From contig NZ_AP026678.1 of assembly GCF_025998815.1 (NCBI RefSeq), forward strand, positions 1,488,001 to 1,552,000: a DNA stretch of 64,000 bases, read 5' to 3'. The notes beneath the pieces were generated by a model that saw nothing but the letters and a program-made list of their open reading frames with translations, was not told where the DNA came from and did no database searches. Made by a program: the position numbers and the translations under genes. This document shows positions 49,520 to 57,388 of this stretch, piece after piece (the stretch's first letter is position 1; each line of letters starts with the position of its first letter). This DNA is from Ignavibacterium sp. Lineage in GTDB: Bacteria > Bacteroidota > Ignavibacteria > Ignavibacteriales > Ignavibacteriaceae.

Positions 49520-49545
49520 TTATTACTAACGAATATTTTTTCCTC

Positions 49546-49584
49546 AAGCCGCAGTTAATAACATTGCTGTGGCTTTGGTTTTTA
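49546..49584 (+). terminator. Terminator after the copper chaperone gene
   Basis: AAGCCGCAG (49546-49554) pairs with CTGTGGCTT (49567-49575), nine pairs with one G-U, followed by a T-rich tract at 49576-49583. It resembles the terminator at 51364-51394. Confidence 0.8.
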
Positions 49585-49587
49585 CTT

Positions 49588-49637
49588 CTAATTTTGTTTA
49601 ACATTTCATCACGCTACTATTTAATTATTCAACACTT
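49588..49637 (+). repeat. Upstream regulatory block, copy A
   Basis: This 50-nt stretch matches 51407-51456 at 39 of 50 positions without gaps; shared cores are TTGTTTAA, ATTTCATCA and TATTCAACAC. It begins 119 nt before the -24 GG of the first sigma-54 element. Position and duplication suggest an enhancer-type activator site, which is inference. Confidence 0.65.
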
Positions 49638-49703
49638 CAAAGGAACAGGTTTTCAATTAACTCTTAAATTTAATTGAAAATTAGTTATTGAAGGTTAGTT
49701 CTA

Positions 49704-49743
49704 CTCGGTACAACAGTTGCAATCATTCAACTGTTATATCGAG
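49704..49743. promoter_or_regulatory. Inverted repeat overlapping sigma-54 promoter (candidate operator)
   Basis: The arms 49704-49719 and 49728-49743 match as an inverted repeat at 14 of 16 positions with an 8-nt spacer. The repeat lies over the -24/-12 element and the predicted start site, six nt before the MarR-like gene. It may be an operator for that regulator. Confidence 0.6.
49706..49722 (+). promoter_or_regulatory. Sigma-54 type -24/-12 promoter P1
   Basis: CGGTACAACAGTTGCAA has GG at 49707-49708 and GC at 49719-49720 with exactly 10 nt between, and matches GGNAC-N5-TTGCA of the sigma-54 consensus. The start site would be near 49732, about 18 nt before the ATG at 49750. Confidence 0.75.
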
Positions 49744-49749
49744 TGAATA

Positions 49750-50208
49750 ATGAAAGATATTAAACTACAATTCTCACTTGGATTTATTGCACTTTGTCAG
49801 TTATTCGGTGAAACCTGCAAAGCTATAAAACGAAATTTTAATCTATCTGAAAATGAAATACGAATCTTATTAGTTGTGTACGATGAAAAACCCGAATCAA
49901 TCAAACAGATTTCCAAAAGACTATCACTCTCACCTACTCTCACCTCAAAAGTATTATCATCATTAGAAAAAAAGAATTTAATCTTTCGACAACTTAATCC
50001 TCTGAACAAAAGATTTGAGCAGGTTTTGTTAACCGAAGGTGGTATAAGAGTAACTTGTATTATAATCGAATTTATCCAGGAATTCTTGTGTGAAAAAATA
50101 GTTAAAACGATGATAGTCAAACCGGAAGATATTCTGAGTTTTTCAAATACTTTAAAATCGAAAATGGCCTTAAATAAACTTTCATTAACAGAAATGTCTA
50201 ATAATTAA
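49750..50208 (+). CDS. MarR-like winged-helix regulator in the cytochrome operon
   Basis: This 152-residue protein has a winged-helix domain of the MarR type: helices with SIKQISKRLSLSPTLTSKVLSSLEKKNLI (recognition helix near residue 62) and a wing NPLNKRFEQVLLTEGG. The usual D-x-R-D-R wing signature is degenerate, so ligand control may differ. It lies just behind the sigma-54 element P1 and the inverted repeat, and 12 nt before the split-Soret-like cytochrome gene, so it probably regulates its own operon or the module. Confidence 0.8.
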   Translation: MKDIKLQFSLGFIALCQLFGETCKAIKRNFNLSENEIRILLVVYDEKPESIKQISKRLSLSPTLTSKVLSSLEKKNLIFRQLNPLNKRFEQVLLTEGGIRVTCIIIEFIQEFLCEKIVKTMIVKPEDILSFSNTLKSKMALNKLSLTEMSNN

Positions 50209-50220
50209 AAAGGAGTATCT

Positions 50221-51336
50221 ATGGAAAAACTTTCACGAAAAGATTTCTTATCAAATGCATCAAAAGCTGCTGTTGGATTGGCAGCAGTTGGTGGATTGTC
50301 AAGCATTGTCACTACTGCTTCACTAAAAGCAGGAAGTAAAGTAACTCCCTGGCCCTGGCCTTATACTCAGTTAGATCCTGAGGCAGTAAGAATTCAGGCA
50401 CATTATCTTTATTGGAATGATAAAGATTGTTCTTCCGGAACTTTCGGGGCTATAGTTCAGGCGCTTGCCGCGGCAATTGGAGATCCCTGGACAAATATAC
50501 CTATTGAAACTTTGCTTTATGGTCGTGGCGGCGGTGCTGGTTGGGGAACTCTTTGCGGATGCTTGAATGGAGGCGCAGCAATTATTAGTCTTGTTACAAC
50601 TAAATCTCAGTCCACACCATTAATTACTGAATTGTGGGGCTGGTATAACTCAGCAATACTTCCAACTGATCAGGCAAACCAGGTAGCTGTTAACGGACAA
50701 TATTTGGTTCATAATTATGATCAGGCATTACCTCAAAATATTTCCGGAAGTCCGCTATGTCATATCTCAGTTACCGAATGGTGTATTCACGCACAGAAAA
50801 AAGTTTCTGATGTCGAAAGAAAAGAAAGATGTGCAAGAGTAACTGGTGATGTTGCTGCAAAAGTTGTTGAACTGCTTAATGCACATTTTGCCGGAACATT
50901 TGTTCCGACTTATGTTGACCCCGCAACTCTTACTGCTTGTATGGGATGCCACGGTTCGGCTGTATTGAATAATGTTATGACTAAAATGGAATGCACACAG
51001 TGTCACGGTGATAATCCACATCCAAATTCTGTAGAACAAATTGACCCTGTTGCAAACAGTTTTGAATTGTATCAGAACTATCCAAATCCATTTAACCCGT
51101 CAACCAAAATCAGATATTCAATTTCAAAGCCTGAAAAAGTTACAGTTGGAATTTATGACATTCAGGGTTCACTTATAAAAGTTCTTGTAGATCATGAACT
51201 TCAATCCCCCGGAGTTTATGAAACAGTTTGGGATGGAACAGATTTCACAGGTGCAAAGGTTGCAAGCGGAATTTACTTCAGCCGACTGGAAAGTGATTCA
51301 TTTATGAAAACTATTAAGATGAGTCTTGTGAAGTAG
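50221..51336 (+). CDS. Secreted split-Soret-like c-type cytochrome with T9SS sorting domain
   Basis: This 371-residue protein has an export signal with a Tat-like KLSRKDFL motif (RK rather than RR) and a hydrophobic stretch to about residue 35. The middle resembles C_GCAxxG_C_C/split-Soret cytochrome proteins: CSSGTF (C70), CGCLNGGAA (C112, C114), and further cysteines at 180, 188 and 204. Two haem c motifs follow, CMGCH (240-244) and CTQCH (258-262). Residues 285-371 are a T9SS type A sorting domain (NYPNPFNPSTKIRY). A redox protein placed on the cell surface is inferred. AAGGAG precedes the ATG. Confidence 0.83.
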   Translation: MEKLSRKDFLSNASKAAVGLAAVGGLSSIVTTASLKAGSKVTPWPWPYTQLDPEAVRIQAHYLYWNDKDCSSGTFGAIVQALAAAIGDPWTNIPIETLLYGRGGGAGWGTLCGCLNGGAAIISLVTTKSQSTPLITELWGWYNSAILPTDQANQVAVNGQYLVHNYDQALPQNISGSPLCHISVTEWCIHAQKKVSDVERKERCARVTGDVAAKVVELLNAHFAGTFVPTYVDPATLTACMGCHGSAVLNNVMTKMECTQCHGDNPHPNSVEQIDPVANSFELYQNYPNPFNPSTKIRYSISKPEKVTVGIYDIQGSLIKVLVDHELQSPGVYETVWDGTDFTGAKVASGIYFSRLESDSFMKTIKMSLVK

Positions 51337-51363
51337 GATACCCGTTACTTCAACTGATTCAGG

Positions 51364-51394
51364 CCGCAGCGATTAACATCGCTGCGGTTTTTTT
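51364..51394 (+). terminator. Terminator after the T9SS cytochrome gene
   Basis: CCGCAGCGAT (51364-51373) and ATCGCTGCGG (51378-51387) form a perfect 10-bp stem with the tetraloop TAAC, followed by seven T residues. Confidence 0.95.
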
Positions 51395-51406
51395 GTTTTT
51401 ATACCG

Positions 51407-51456
51407 CTATTCTTGTTTAATATTTCATCAAACAGATATTTAAGTATTCAACACAC
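51407..51456 (+). repeat. Upstream regulatory block, copy B
   Basis: This 50-nt stretch matches 49588-49637 at 39 of 50 positions. It begins 222 nt before the -24 GG of the second sigma-54 element. An ATTCAA-N12-TTGAAT dyad starts inside it at about 51446. An activator-binding enhancer is inferred. The rest of the intergenic stretch to 51628 is AT-rich without other structure that I can support. Confidence 0.65.
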
Positions 51457-51627
51457 TCGTTATTTGAATTTTTCAACAATAACAAATTTATTCAATTATT
51501 CTACTGTTGTGCTGCTTAAATTTTCATCATTCAAAAAATTTATGGGGATTTAATAAATAATTCGAGTTTAAATCTAACTTCATATAAATAAATAAGTTAA
51601 TTCGAAATCCAATCATAAAATTATTTA

Positions 51628-51644
51628 AGGCACACCCGTTGCAT
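51628..51644 (+). promoter_or_regulatory. Sigma-54 type -24/-12 promoter P2
   Basis: AGGCACACCCGTTGCAT has GG at 51629-51630 and GC at 51641-51642 with 10 nt between; GGCAC-N5-TTGCA fits the sigma-54 consensus exactly apart from the base before GG. The start site would be near 51654, about 50 nt before the ATG at 51705. Confidence 0.82.
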
Positions 51645-51704
51645 TAAGGATAATGTTCTTTGAAAGAAAATTATTCTTAAAACTTAAAACAATGAGGTGT
51701 TAAA

Positions 51705-52352
51705 ATGGTCGCATTATTTGTCGTACTTACTTTTTTATTCTTTATTCTGATTGATTTGCTTGTACTGAAAGCTCAGGGTAAAGAACATCCGGCTTTTGCC
51801 GTGAAGGTATTTGATAAAAGATTTTTCTTCCCTGCTGAAGCAATCCTTTCAACTGGTCATTTGTGGTTACAAAAAGCCCAGAACGGTTTTTACAAACTTG
51901 GTATAGATGAATTCATTATGAAAGCGTTGGGAAAACTTCATCTCGTTCCATTAAAAGCTGAAGGTGAATCTGTTAATAAAGGTGAGCCAATACTTCAGGC
52001 AGTTTTCGGAAACCGCACTATAACTTTTCGTGCACCAGTTGATGGTTCAATCAGATTCATCAACAAAAACATCAATCAGAAACCTGTTGATGATCCTTAT
52101 GGTGATGATTGGGCTTTGTTAATTGAACCAAAAAATGATCTCTCGCTCTCATCAGCATTTCTGAAAAAAGGTAATGATGCACTAAAATGGTTACACGATG
52201 AGTTTAACAGATTCAAAGATTTTGTTGCTGCAAAAGCTGGCGAACCTGAACTTGCCGGAGTTACCTTGCAGGATGGCGGTAATATAGTTGAAGGTGTTCT
52301 TCGTTCATTCGATGACAACACTATCAAAGAATTTGAAGAACAATTTTTATAA
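51705..52352 (+). CDS. Membrane protein with GcvH-like domain lacking the lipoyl lysine
   Basis: This 215-residue protein has one N-terminal membrane segment (about residues 3-20) and then a region resembling glycine cleavage H protein (hammerhead fold): GIDEFIMKALGKL, LKAEGESVNKGEPILQAVFG and RAPVDGSIRFIN. The lipoyl-bearing lysine of the usual ESVKAVS hairpin is replaced here (the hairpin reads GNRTITFRAP), so lipoylation is unlikely. A helical C-terminal tail follows. It is the first gene behind P2, with GAGGTG before the ATG and the HybA-like gene 18 nt downstream, so a structural role in the complex is inferred. Confidence 0.78.
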   Translation: MVALFVVLTFLFFILIDLLVLKAQGKEHPAFAVKVFDKRFFFPAEAILSTGHLWLQKAQNGFYKLGIDEFIMKALGKLHLVPLKAEGESVNKGEPILQAVFGNRTITFRAPVDGSIRFINKNINQKPVDDPYGDDWALLIEPKNDLSLSSAFLKKGNDALKWLHDEFNRFKDFVAAKAGEPELAGVTLQDGGNIVEGVLRSFDDNTIKEFEEQFL

Positions 52353-52370
52353 TAGAAAGAGAGTAATGCC

Positions 52371-53150
52371 ATGATAAAACAGAAAGCTATTCTCTTTGAT
52401 GCAACACTTTGTGCCGGATGCGGCGAGTGTTATAATGCCTGTAAAGAAGCTAATCATCTTCCCGAAACAACAGACGATTTTCTGAAAGATCATCTTTCAG
52501 CAAATACTTACACAGTTGTAGAAGAATACGGGGATGTTTACACCAGAAAAATGTGTATGCATTGTGTCGATCCAACCTGCGTTTCAGTTTGTCCGGTTGG
52601 TGCAATGGAGAAAACAGAATTAGGACCTGTAATTTATGACGGTGATAAATGTCTTGGTTGTCGTTATTGCATGCAGGCATGCCCTCATCATATACCGAGA
52701 TATGAATGGAACAAAGTAAATCCAACTGTTAAAAAATGTATAATGTGTTATGATAGAGTAAAGAATGGACAGCAAACTGCTTGCGCAGAAGCTTGTCCAA
52801 CCGGTGCTACTTTGTTTGGCGACAGAGATGAGTTAATCAAAATTGCAAAAGAACGACTTGAAAGTGATCCTGATACTTACTATCAGAAAATTTATGGATT
52901 GGAAGAAGCCGGTGGAACTGATGTATTAATTATTTCTCCTGTTCCTTTCGATCAGCTTGGATTTGCTGAAAATCTTCCCAAAGAAGCTCTGCCAACTTAC
53001 ACAGCAAAAGCACTTGAGAAAATTCCGGGCGTTGTTGCTGGTGGTGGAGTGTTCCTCGCTGCAATGTACTGGCTTACAAAGAGAAAAAACCTAATTGCAG
53101 CAGAAGAAAAACAAAATAATATGAATTCAACATCCGGAGATGAAAAATGA
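52371..53150 (+). CDS. HybA-like four-cluster ferredoxin subunit
   Basis: This 259-residue protein carries four cysteine sets typical of 4Fe-4S electron-transfer subunits (DmsB/HybA/NrfC family): CAGCGECYNAC, CMHCVDPTCVSVCPVG, CLGCRYCMQACPH and CIMCYDR with CAEACPTGA. A C-terminal hydrophobic segment near residue 230 (VVAGGGVFLAAMYWL) would anchor it, as in HybA. No Tat signal is visible, so the clusters may face the cytoplasm. It passes electrons to or from the NrfD-like subunit, whose ATG overlaps its stop (ATGA). Confidence 0.92.
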   Translation: MIKQKAILFDATLCAGCGECYNACKEANHLPETTDDFLKDHLSANTYTVVEEYGDVYTRKMCMHCVDPTCVSVCPVGAMEKTELGPVIYDGDKCLGCRYCMQACPHHIPRYEWNKVNPTVKKCIMCYDRVKNGQQTACAEACPTGATLFGDRDELIKIAKERLESDPDTYYQKIYGLEEAGGTDVLIISPVPFDQLGFAENLPKEALPTYTAKALEKIPGVVAGGGVFLAAMYWLTKRKNLIAAEEKQNNMNSTSGDEK

Positions 53151-54316
53151 AACAGATAATTCCTAAAATAACTTTCTGGAGAGTGGTGGCAGTTATTATA
53201 GTTGTTGCCGGACTTTATTCAACTTATCTCAGATTCACCGGCGGACTTGGAGCTTCCACTAACTTAAGTGATGAATTTCCCTGGGGCTTGTGGATTGGTT
53301 TTGATATTCTCGTCGGTGTTGGTTTAGCTGCTGGTGGCTTCACCATTTGCGCAATCACTCATATCTTCAATATCGAAAAGTATAAACCACTCGCAAGACC
53401 AGCAATATTAACTGCATTTCTCGGTTATCTTCTGGTAATTTTTGGTTTGATGTATGATTTGGGAAAACCATATAACATCTGGCATGCAATAATTTACTGG
53501 AATCCCCGATCTGTGATGTTTGAAGTTGCATGGTGCGTTATGCTATACACTACAGTTTTGTTTCTCGAATTCCTGCCAATTGCACTTGAGAAATTCCGGT
53601 TGAAGAAACTTCTTGCATTTATGAAGAAAGTCGGAATTCCTATAATGATTACGGGAGTAATTTTATCAACACTTCATCAATCATCATTAGGATCTTTATT
53701 CTTAATTGTTCCTCAGAAGATGTATCCTTTGTGGTACTCGGGTTTGCTACCTGTATTTTTCTTTATTAGTGCTGTTGGTGCAGGTTTGACAATGGTAATA
53801 TTCGAAGCATATTTATCAGCAAGAGCATTTAATAAAGGAATAGAAGCTGATTTACTTTCAAGGATTGGTTTGTATGGAGTTATTATTCTGATGCTCGGCT
53901 TGATAATTAAGTTAATTGATTTCGCTCTCACGGATAAAATTCATCTTCTTTTTACAATCAACAATTATACTTTGTTATTCTATCTTGAAATACTTGTTGG
54001 TACAATTGTACCATTTGGTTTGTTAATTCAGAAAAGAATCAGAGAAAACAGAAGATGGCTTTATGCCTCAGCTATTATGGTAATCTCAGGATTCTTACTA
54101 AACAGACTTAATGTTAGTATCACATCAATTACTCCGGGTGCAGGGGTAAGTTATTTCCCGAGCATTTATGAAATCAGTGTAACGCTTATGCTTGTAACAT
54201 TGGGAATGTGGGCATTTAAATTTATTGCAAAGAACTTTCCTGTATTCGCATCAGAAGTTCATTTTGAAAATCATAATCTCAAATACAGCGAGAAATTATC
54301 TGAAGGCAAAATCTGA
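53147..54316 (+). CDS. NrfD/HybB family quinone-interacting membrane subunit
   Basis: This 389-residue protein has about ten membrane segments and belongs to the NrfD/HybB/PsrC family, which exchanges electrons with menaquinone. The start FRVVAVIIVVAGLYSTYLRFTGGLGASTNLSDEFPWGLWIGFDILVGVGLAAGGF-type region (residues 9-66) is very typical of HybB. Together with the ferredoxin and the GcvH-like protein it forms a small quinone oxidoreductase module without a catalytic subunit here. A terminator follows. Confidence 0.93.
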   Translation: MKQIIPKITFWRVVAVIIVVAGLYSTYLRFTGGLGASTNLSDEFPWGLWIGFDILVGVGLAAGGFTICAITHIFNIEKYKPLARPAILTAFLGYLLVIFGLMYDLGKPYNIWHAIIYWNPRSVMFEVAWCVMLYTTVLFLEFLPIALEKFRLKKLLAFMKKVGIPIMITGVILSTLHQSSLGSLFLIVPQKMYPLWYSGLLPVFFFISAVGAGLTMVIFEAYLSARAFNKGIEADLLSRIGLYGVIILMLGLIIKLIDFALTDKIHLLFTINNYTLLFYLEILVGTIVPFGLLIQKRIRENRRWLYASAIMVISGFLLNRLNVSITSITPGAGVSYFPSIYEISVTLMLVTLGMWAFKFIAKNFPVFASEVHFENHNLKYSEKLSEGKI

Positions 54317-54328
54317 TTAAATATTCTT

Positions 54329-54378
54329 AGCAGTGGCATAAAGCACAAATGTCACTGCTATTTATTTAATTTATTTTT
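54329..54378 (+). terminator. Candidate terminator after the NrfD gene
   Basis: AGCAGTGGCA (54329-54338) pairs with TGTCACTGCT (54350-54359), ten pairs with one G-U and an 11-nt loop, followed by a T-rich tract (ATTTATTTAATTTATTTTTT). Confidence 0.72.
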
Positions 54379-54459
54379 TGGCATTTAACAACTGTTTGTA
54401 AATCATAATTGATATTGGAACAAAATAAAATTAGATTTCGAACAGTCAGCGGGAGAAAG

Positions 54460-56067
54460 ATGAAAGTAACAATTCTAAATAAACTTAGCACACGCCTCAT
54501 TCTCATTTTCTTATTGATATTCATTATAACAATAAGTGTTTATTCTTTCTACACAATTAAAATGATTCACGAGAATCTCGGACAAGCCTGTACACAAAAT
54601 GCTTATAACATAAGTGATGTGATTAAAAAATCAACAAGATATGGAATGCTACTTAATAGTCGTGAACATGTTGAACAAATCATAAATACGATTGCGACTG
54701 AAAAAGGTGTGATGAAAATAAGAATATTTAACAAGAACGGAATGATTGCTTATTCATCTGATTCAACTGAATTAAAAACAATTGTTGATCTTGAACATAC
54801 AGCTTGTAATTCCTGTCATTCGATAAAACCAATTCCAACCACTCTTCCTGTAAAAGATTTAATCAACAAATCTGAAGGTTCATTAGTTCTTGTTAATCCG
54901 ATAATTAATGAACAAGCTTGTTACACAGCCGATTGTCACGCACATAAAAGTACAGATAAATTGCTCGGAATAATAAGCGTTCAGATGAGCACGGAGACCG
55001 TTGATTCAATAATTAATCAATCAACTAATATTTTTATCAGCGGAGTGATTGCAACATTTATATTACTTGTTATTGCTACAATTTTTACTATCAGGTATTC
55101 TGTCAACAAACCTCTCAGAAAAATTTTCGTTGGAATTCAGGAAATTGGTAAAGGAAATCTTGATTACAGGATTGAACTTAACAGAAGTGATGAGTTAGGT
55201 CTAATGGCAAAAGAGTTTAATTCTATGACAGCTAAGCTGAAATCTGCTTACGATGAAATAAAAGACTGGAATGAAAACCTGAATAAAAAAGTTGAACAGA
55301 AGAATCAGGAGCTGAAAAATATTTATGAACAAATTGTTCAGGTAGAAAAATTAGCTTCACTCGGTAAACTTTCTGCAACTGTTGCACACGAGCTGAATAA
55401 TCCACTTGAGGGAATTCTTACTTACAGTAAACTTGTAACCAAAAAACTTGAAAAATTTGATGACAAAGAAAAGTACGATGAGATAATTAAAATTCTTCAA
55501 CTCATTGCAGATGAATCTTCACGCTGCGGAAGAATTGTTAAAGACTTACTACAGTTTTCACATCAGGATGAAATTCAGTTTGTCCATTCGAGCATAAAAG
55601 ATGTTATTAACCGTGCACTAAAATTAATGAGTCATCATTTTCAGATAAATAATGTTACAATCAAAACAGACTTTAAAGTTGATGATATTTATGTTGAGTG
55701 CGATGCACAAAGAATTGAGCAAGCTTTAATTGCCATTCTCGTAAACGCTGTTGAAGCAATGCCTGAAGGAGGAACAATTACAGTATCACTTGCTCAGGAG
55801 ATGGATAATGCGGTAATTCGTATCAGCGATGAAGGTAAAGGAATTCCTCCTGAAATTTTACCACACATTTTCGAACCATTCTTTACCACAAAAGATAAAG
55901 TTAAAGATACAGGACTTGGATTGGCAGTAGTTTATGGAATAATTCAACAACACGGCGGAAAAGTTTTTGTTGAGCAGACTTCAATAAAAGGTACAACATT
56001 CAAAATTTCATTACCAATAAATCATAGCAAACAAAATGGAAAAGAAACACAGAATATTAGTAGTTGA
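54460..56067 (+). CDS. Membrane sensor histidine kinase with periplasmic c-type haem motifs
   Basis: This 535-residue kinase has membrane segments at about 11-30 and 190-212 around a periplasmic domain. That domain contains CNSCH (residues 116-120) and CYTADCH (154-160), i.e. CXXCH and CX4CH haem-attachment patterns. A HAMP domain, a coiled coil and HisKA ([11 protein letters not shown], phospho-His) follow, and HATPase motifs [16 protein letters not shown] and GLGLAVV are intact. The start is ATG 54460 with GGGAGA upstream; an earlier TTG at 54409 is less likely. It overlaps the response regulator gene by 32 nt. Redox or ligand sensing by haem is inferred. Confidence 0.9.
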   Translation: MKVTILNKLSTRLILIFLLIFIITISVYSFYTIKMIHENLGQACTQNAYNISDVIKKSTRYGMLLNSREHVEQIINTIATEKGVMKIRIFNKNGMIAYSSDSTELKTIVDLEHTACNSCHSIKPIPTTLPVKDLINKSEGSLVLVNPIINEQACYTADCHAHKSTDKLLGIISVQMSTETVDSIINQSTNIFISGVIATFILLVIATIFTIRYSVNKPLRKIFVGIQEIGKGNLDYRIELNRSDELGLMAKEFNSMTAKLKSAYDEIKDWNENLNKKVEQKNQELKNIYEQIVQVEKLASLGKLSATVAHELNNPLEGILTYSKLVTKKLEKFDDKEKYDEIIKILQLIADESSRCGRIVKDLLQFSHQDEIQFVHSSIKDVINRALKLMSHHFQINNVTIKTDFKVDDIYVECDAQRIEQALIAILVNAVEAMPEGGTITVSLAQEMDNAVIRISDEGKGIPPEILPHIFEPFFTTKDKVKDTGLGLAVVYGIIQQHGGKVFVEQTSIKGTTFKISLPINHSKQNGKETQNISS

Positions 56068-57388
56068 TGATGAAGAAATTGTAAGACAATCTCTTCTTGC
56101 CTGGTTCAAAGAAGATGGTTACGAAGTTGATACTGCTGAAAATGCTGATGCAGCTTTAAGACTTTTTGAAAAGGGGAAATATTCGCTGATACTTCTTGAT
56201 ATCAAAATGCCGGGAATGAGTGGAATGGATTTACTCGTTAAGCTTAAAGAATATGATCCCGATGCAATCATTATTTTAATAACTGCTTATGCATCAGTTT
56301 CATCAGCAGTTAAAGCACTTAAAAGTGGTGCCTATGATTATATTACCAAACCAATTGACCCGGACGAACTTTCACACATCGTTGAGAAAGCACTTTATCA
56401 AAAAAATCTTGAGAATGAAAATGTTAAGCTGAAAGAAAGTATTGATGAAATTTCAAAGCCAGACAATCTTATCGGCGAAAGTCATCAGATGAAAGAAATA
56501 TATTCATTGATTAATACTGTTGCACAAACAGATACGACAGTTTTAATTCTCGGAGAAAGTGGAACAGGAAAAGAATTAGTTGCAAAGGCTATTCACTTAA
56601 ACAGTAAAAGAAAATATTTTCCTCTTGTTACAGTTAATTGCGGTGCATTACCGGAATCATTACTTGAAAGTGAATTATTCGGACACGAAAAAGGAGCATT
56701 TACAGGAGCTCATTACAGACGCAAAGGAAAGTTCGAAATGGCAAACGGTGGAACAATATTTCTTGATGAGATTGGAACAATTTCAAATAAAGTTCAGGTT
56801 GAGTTGTTAAGAGTAATCGAGACAAAACAATTTACGAGAGTTGGTGGGAGTGAAACTATCTCAAGCGATTTCAGAGTTATTGCTGCAACAAATGAAAATC
56901 TTGATGAACTTGTTAAAGAAGGAGTCTTCAGAGAAGATCTTTATTACAGATTAAATGTTTTCACAATACATATTCCTCCTTTAAGAGAAAGAATTGAAGA
57001 CATTCCATTACTTGCAAATTACTTTCTAAAAAAGTTTACAACATCAATGAACAAGAAGATTACAGGTATTTCAGATGAAGCAATGAGTTTTATGCTGAAG
57101 TACAGATGGCCCGGAAATGTAAGAGAGCTTGAAAATGCGATTGAGCGTGCAGTTGTTGTTTGTCGTACTGATAAAATTCAGCTCGAAGATCTTCCATTCA
57201 GAATAAGTAATAATTCTTTATACAGTGAAGTTGAAGACAAATCACTTTCTGAAGTTGAGAAGAGGCACATAGCTTTGGTGTTGAAAGAAAATAACTGGAA
57301 TATTTCAAAGTCTGCGGATGATTTGAAGATTGACCGTGTTACACTTTACAATAAAATTAAAAAATATGGTCTTCGCAAACCCGAATAA
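56036..57388 (+). CDS. NtrC-family response regulator, sigma-54 activator
   Basis: This 450-residue regulator has an N-terminal receiver domain (phospho-acceptor Asp in [13 protein letters not shown] near residue 54), a central AAA+ domain with Walker A GESGTGKE near residue 177, the sigma-54 contact loop GAFTGA near residue 223 and Walker [11 protein letters not shown], then a Fis-type HTH ([22 protein letters not shown]). It is the partner of the haem kinase and the natural activator for P1 and P2. Its stop shares a base with the next start (TAATG). Confidence 0.96.
   Translation: MEKKHRILVVDDEEIVRQSLLAWFKEDGYEVDTAENADAALRLFEKGKYSLILLDIKMPGMSGMDLLVKLKEYDPDAIIILITAYASVSSAVKALKSGAYDYITKPIDPDELSHIVEKALYQKNLENENVKLKESIDEISKPDNLIGESHQMKEIYSLINTVAQTDTTVLILGESGTGKELVAKAIHLNSKRKYFPLVTVNCGALPESLLESELFGHEKGAFTGAHYRRKGKFEMANGGTIFLDEIGTISNKVQVELLRVIETKQFTRVGGSETISSDFRVIAATNENLDELVKEGVFREDLYYRLNVFTIHIPPLRERIEDIPLLANYFLKKFTTSMNKKITGISDEAMSFMLKYRWPGNVRELENAIERAVVVCRTDKIQLEDLPFRISNNSLYSEVEDKSLSEVEKRHIALVLKENNWNISKSADDLKIDRVTLYNKIKKYGLRKPE

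Noticed and set aside
54370-54395. Possible third sigma-54 promoter before the sensor kinase (TTGGCATTTAACAACT)
   Set aside because: GG is followed after 10 nt by CT, not GC, and the TTGC box is missing.
54409-54459. Longer sensor kinase start at TTG 54409
   Set aside because: No ribosome site, and the extra 17 residues are polar; ATG 54460 has GGGAGA just upstream and a normal signal-anchor start.
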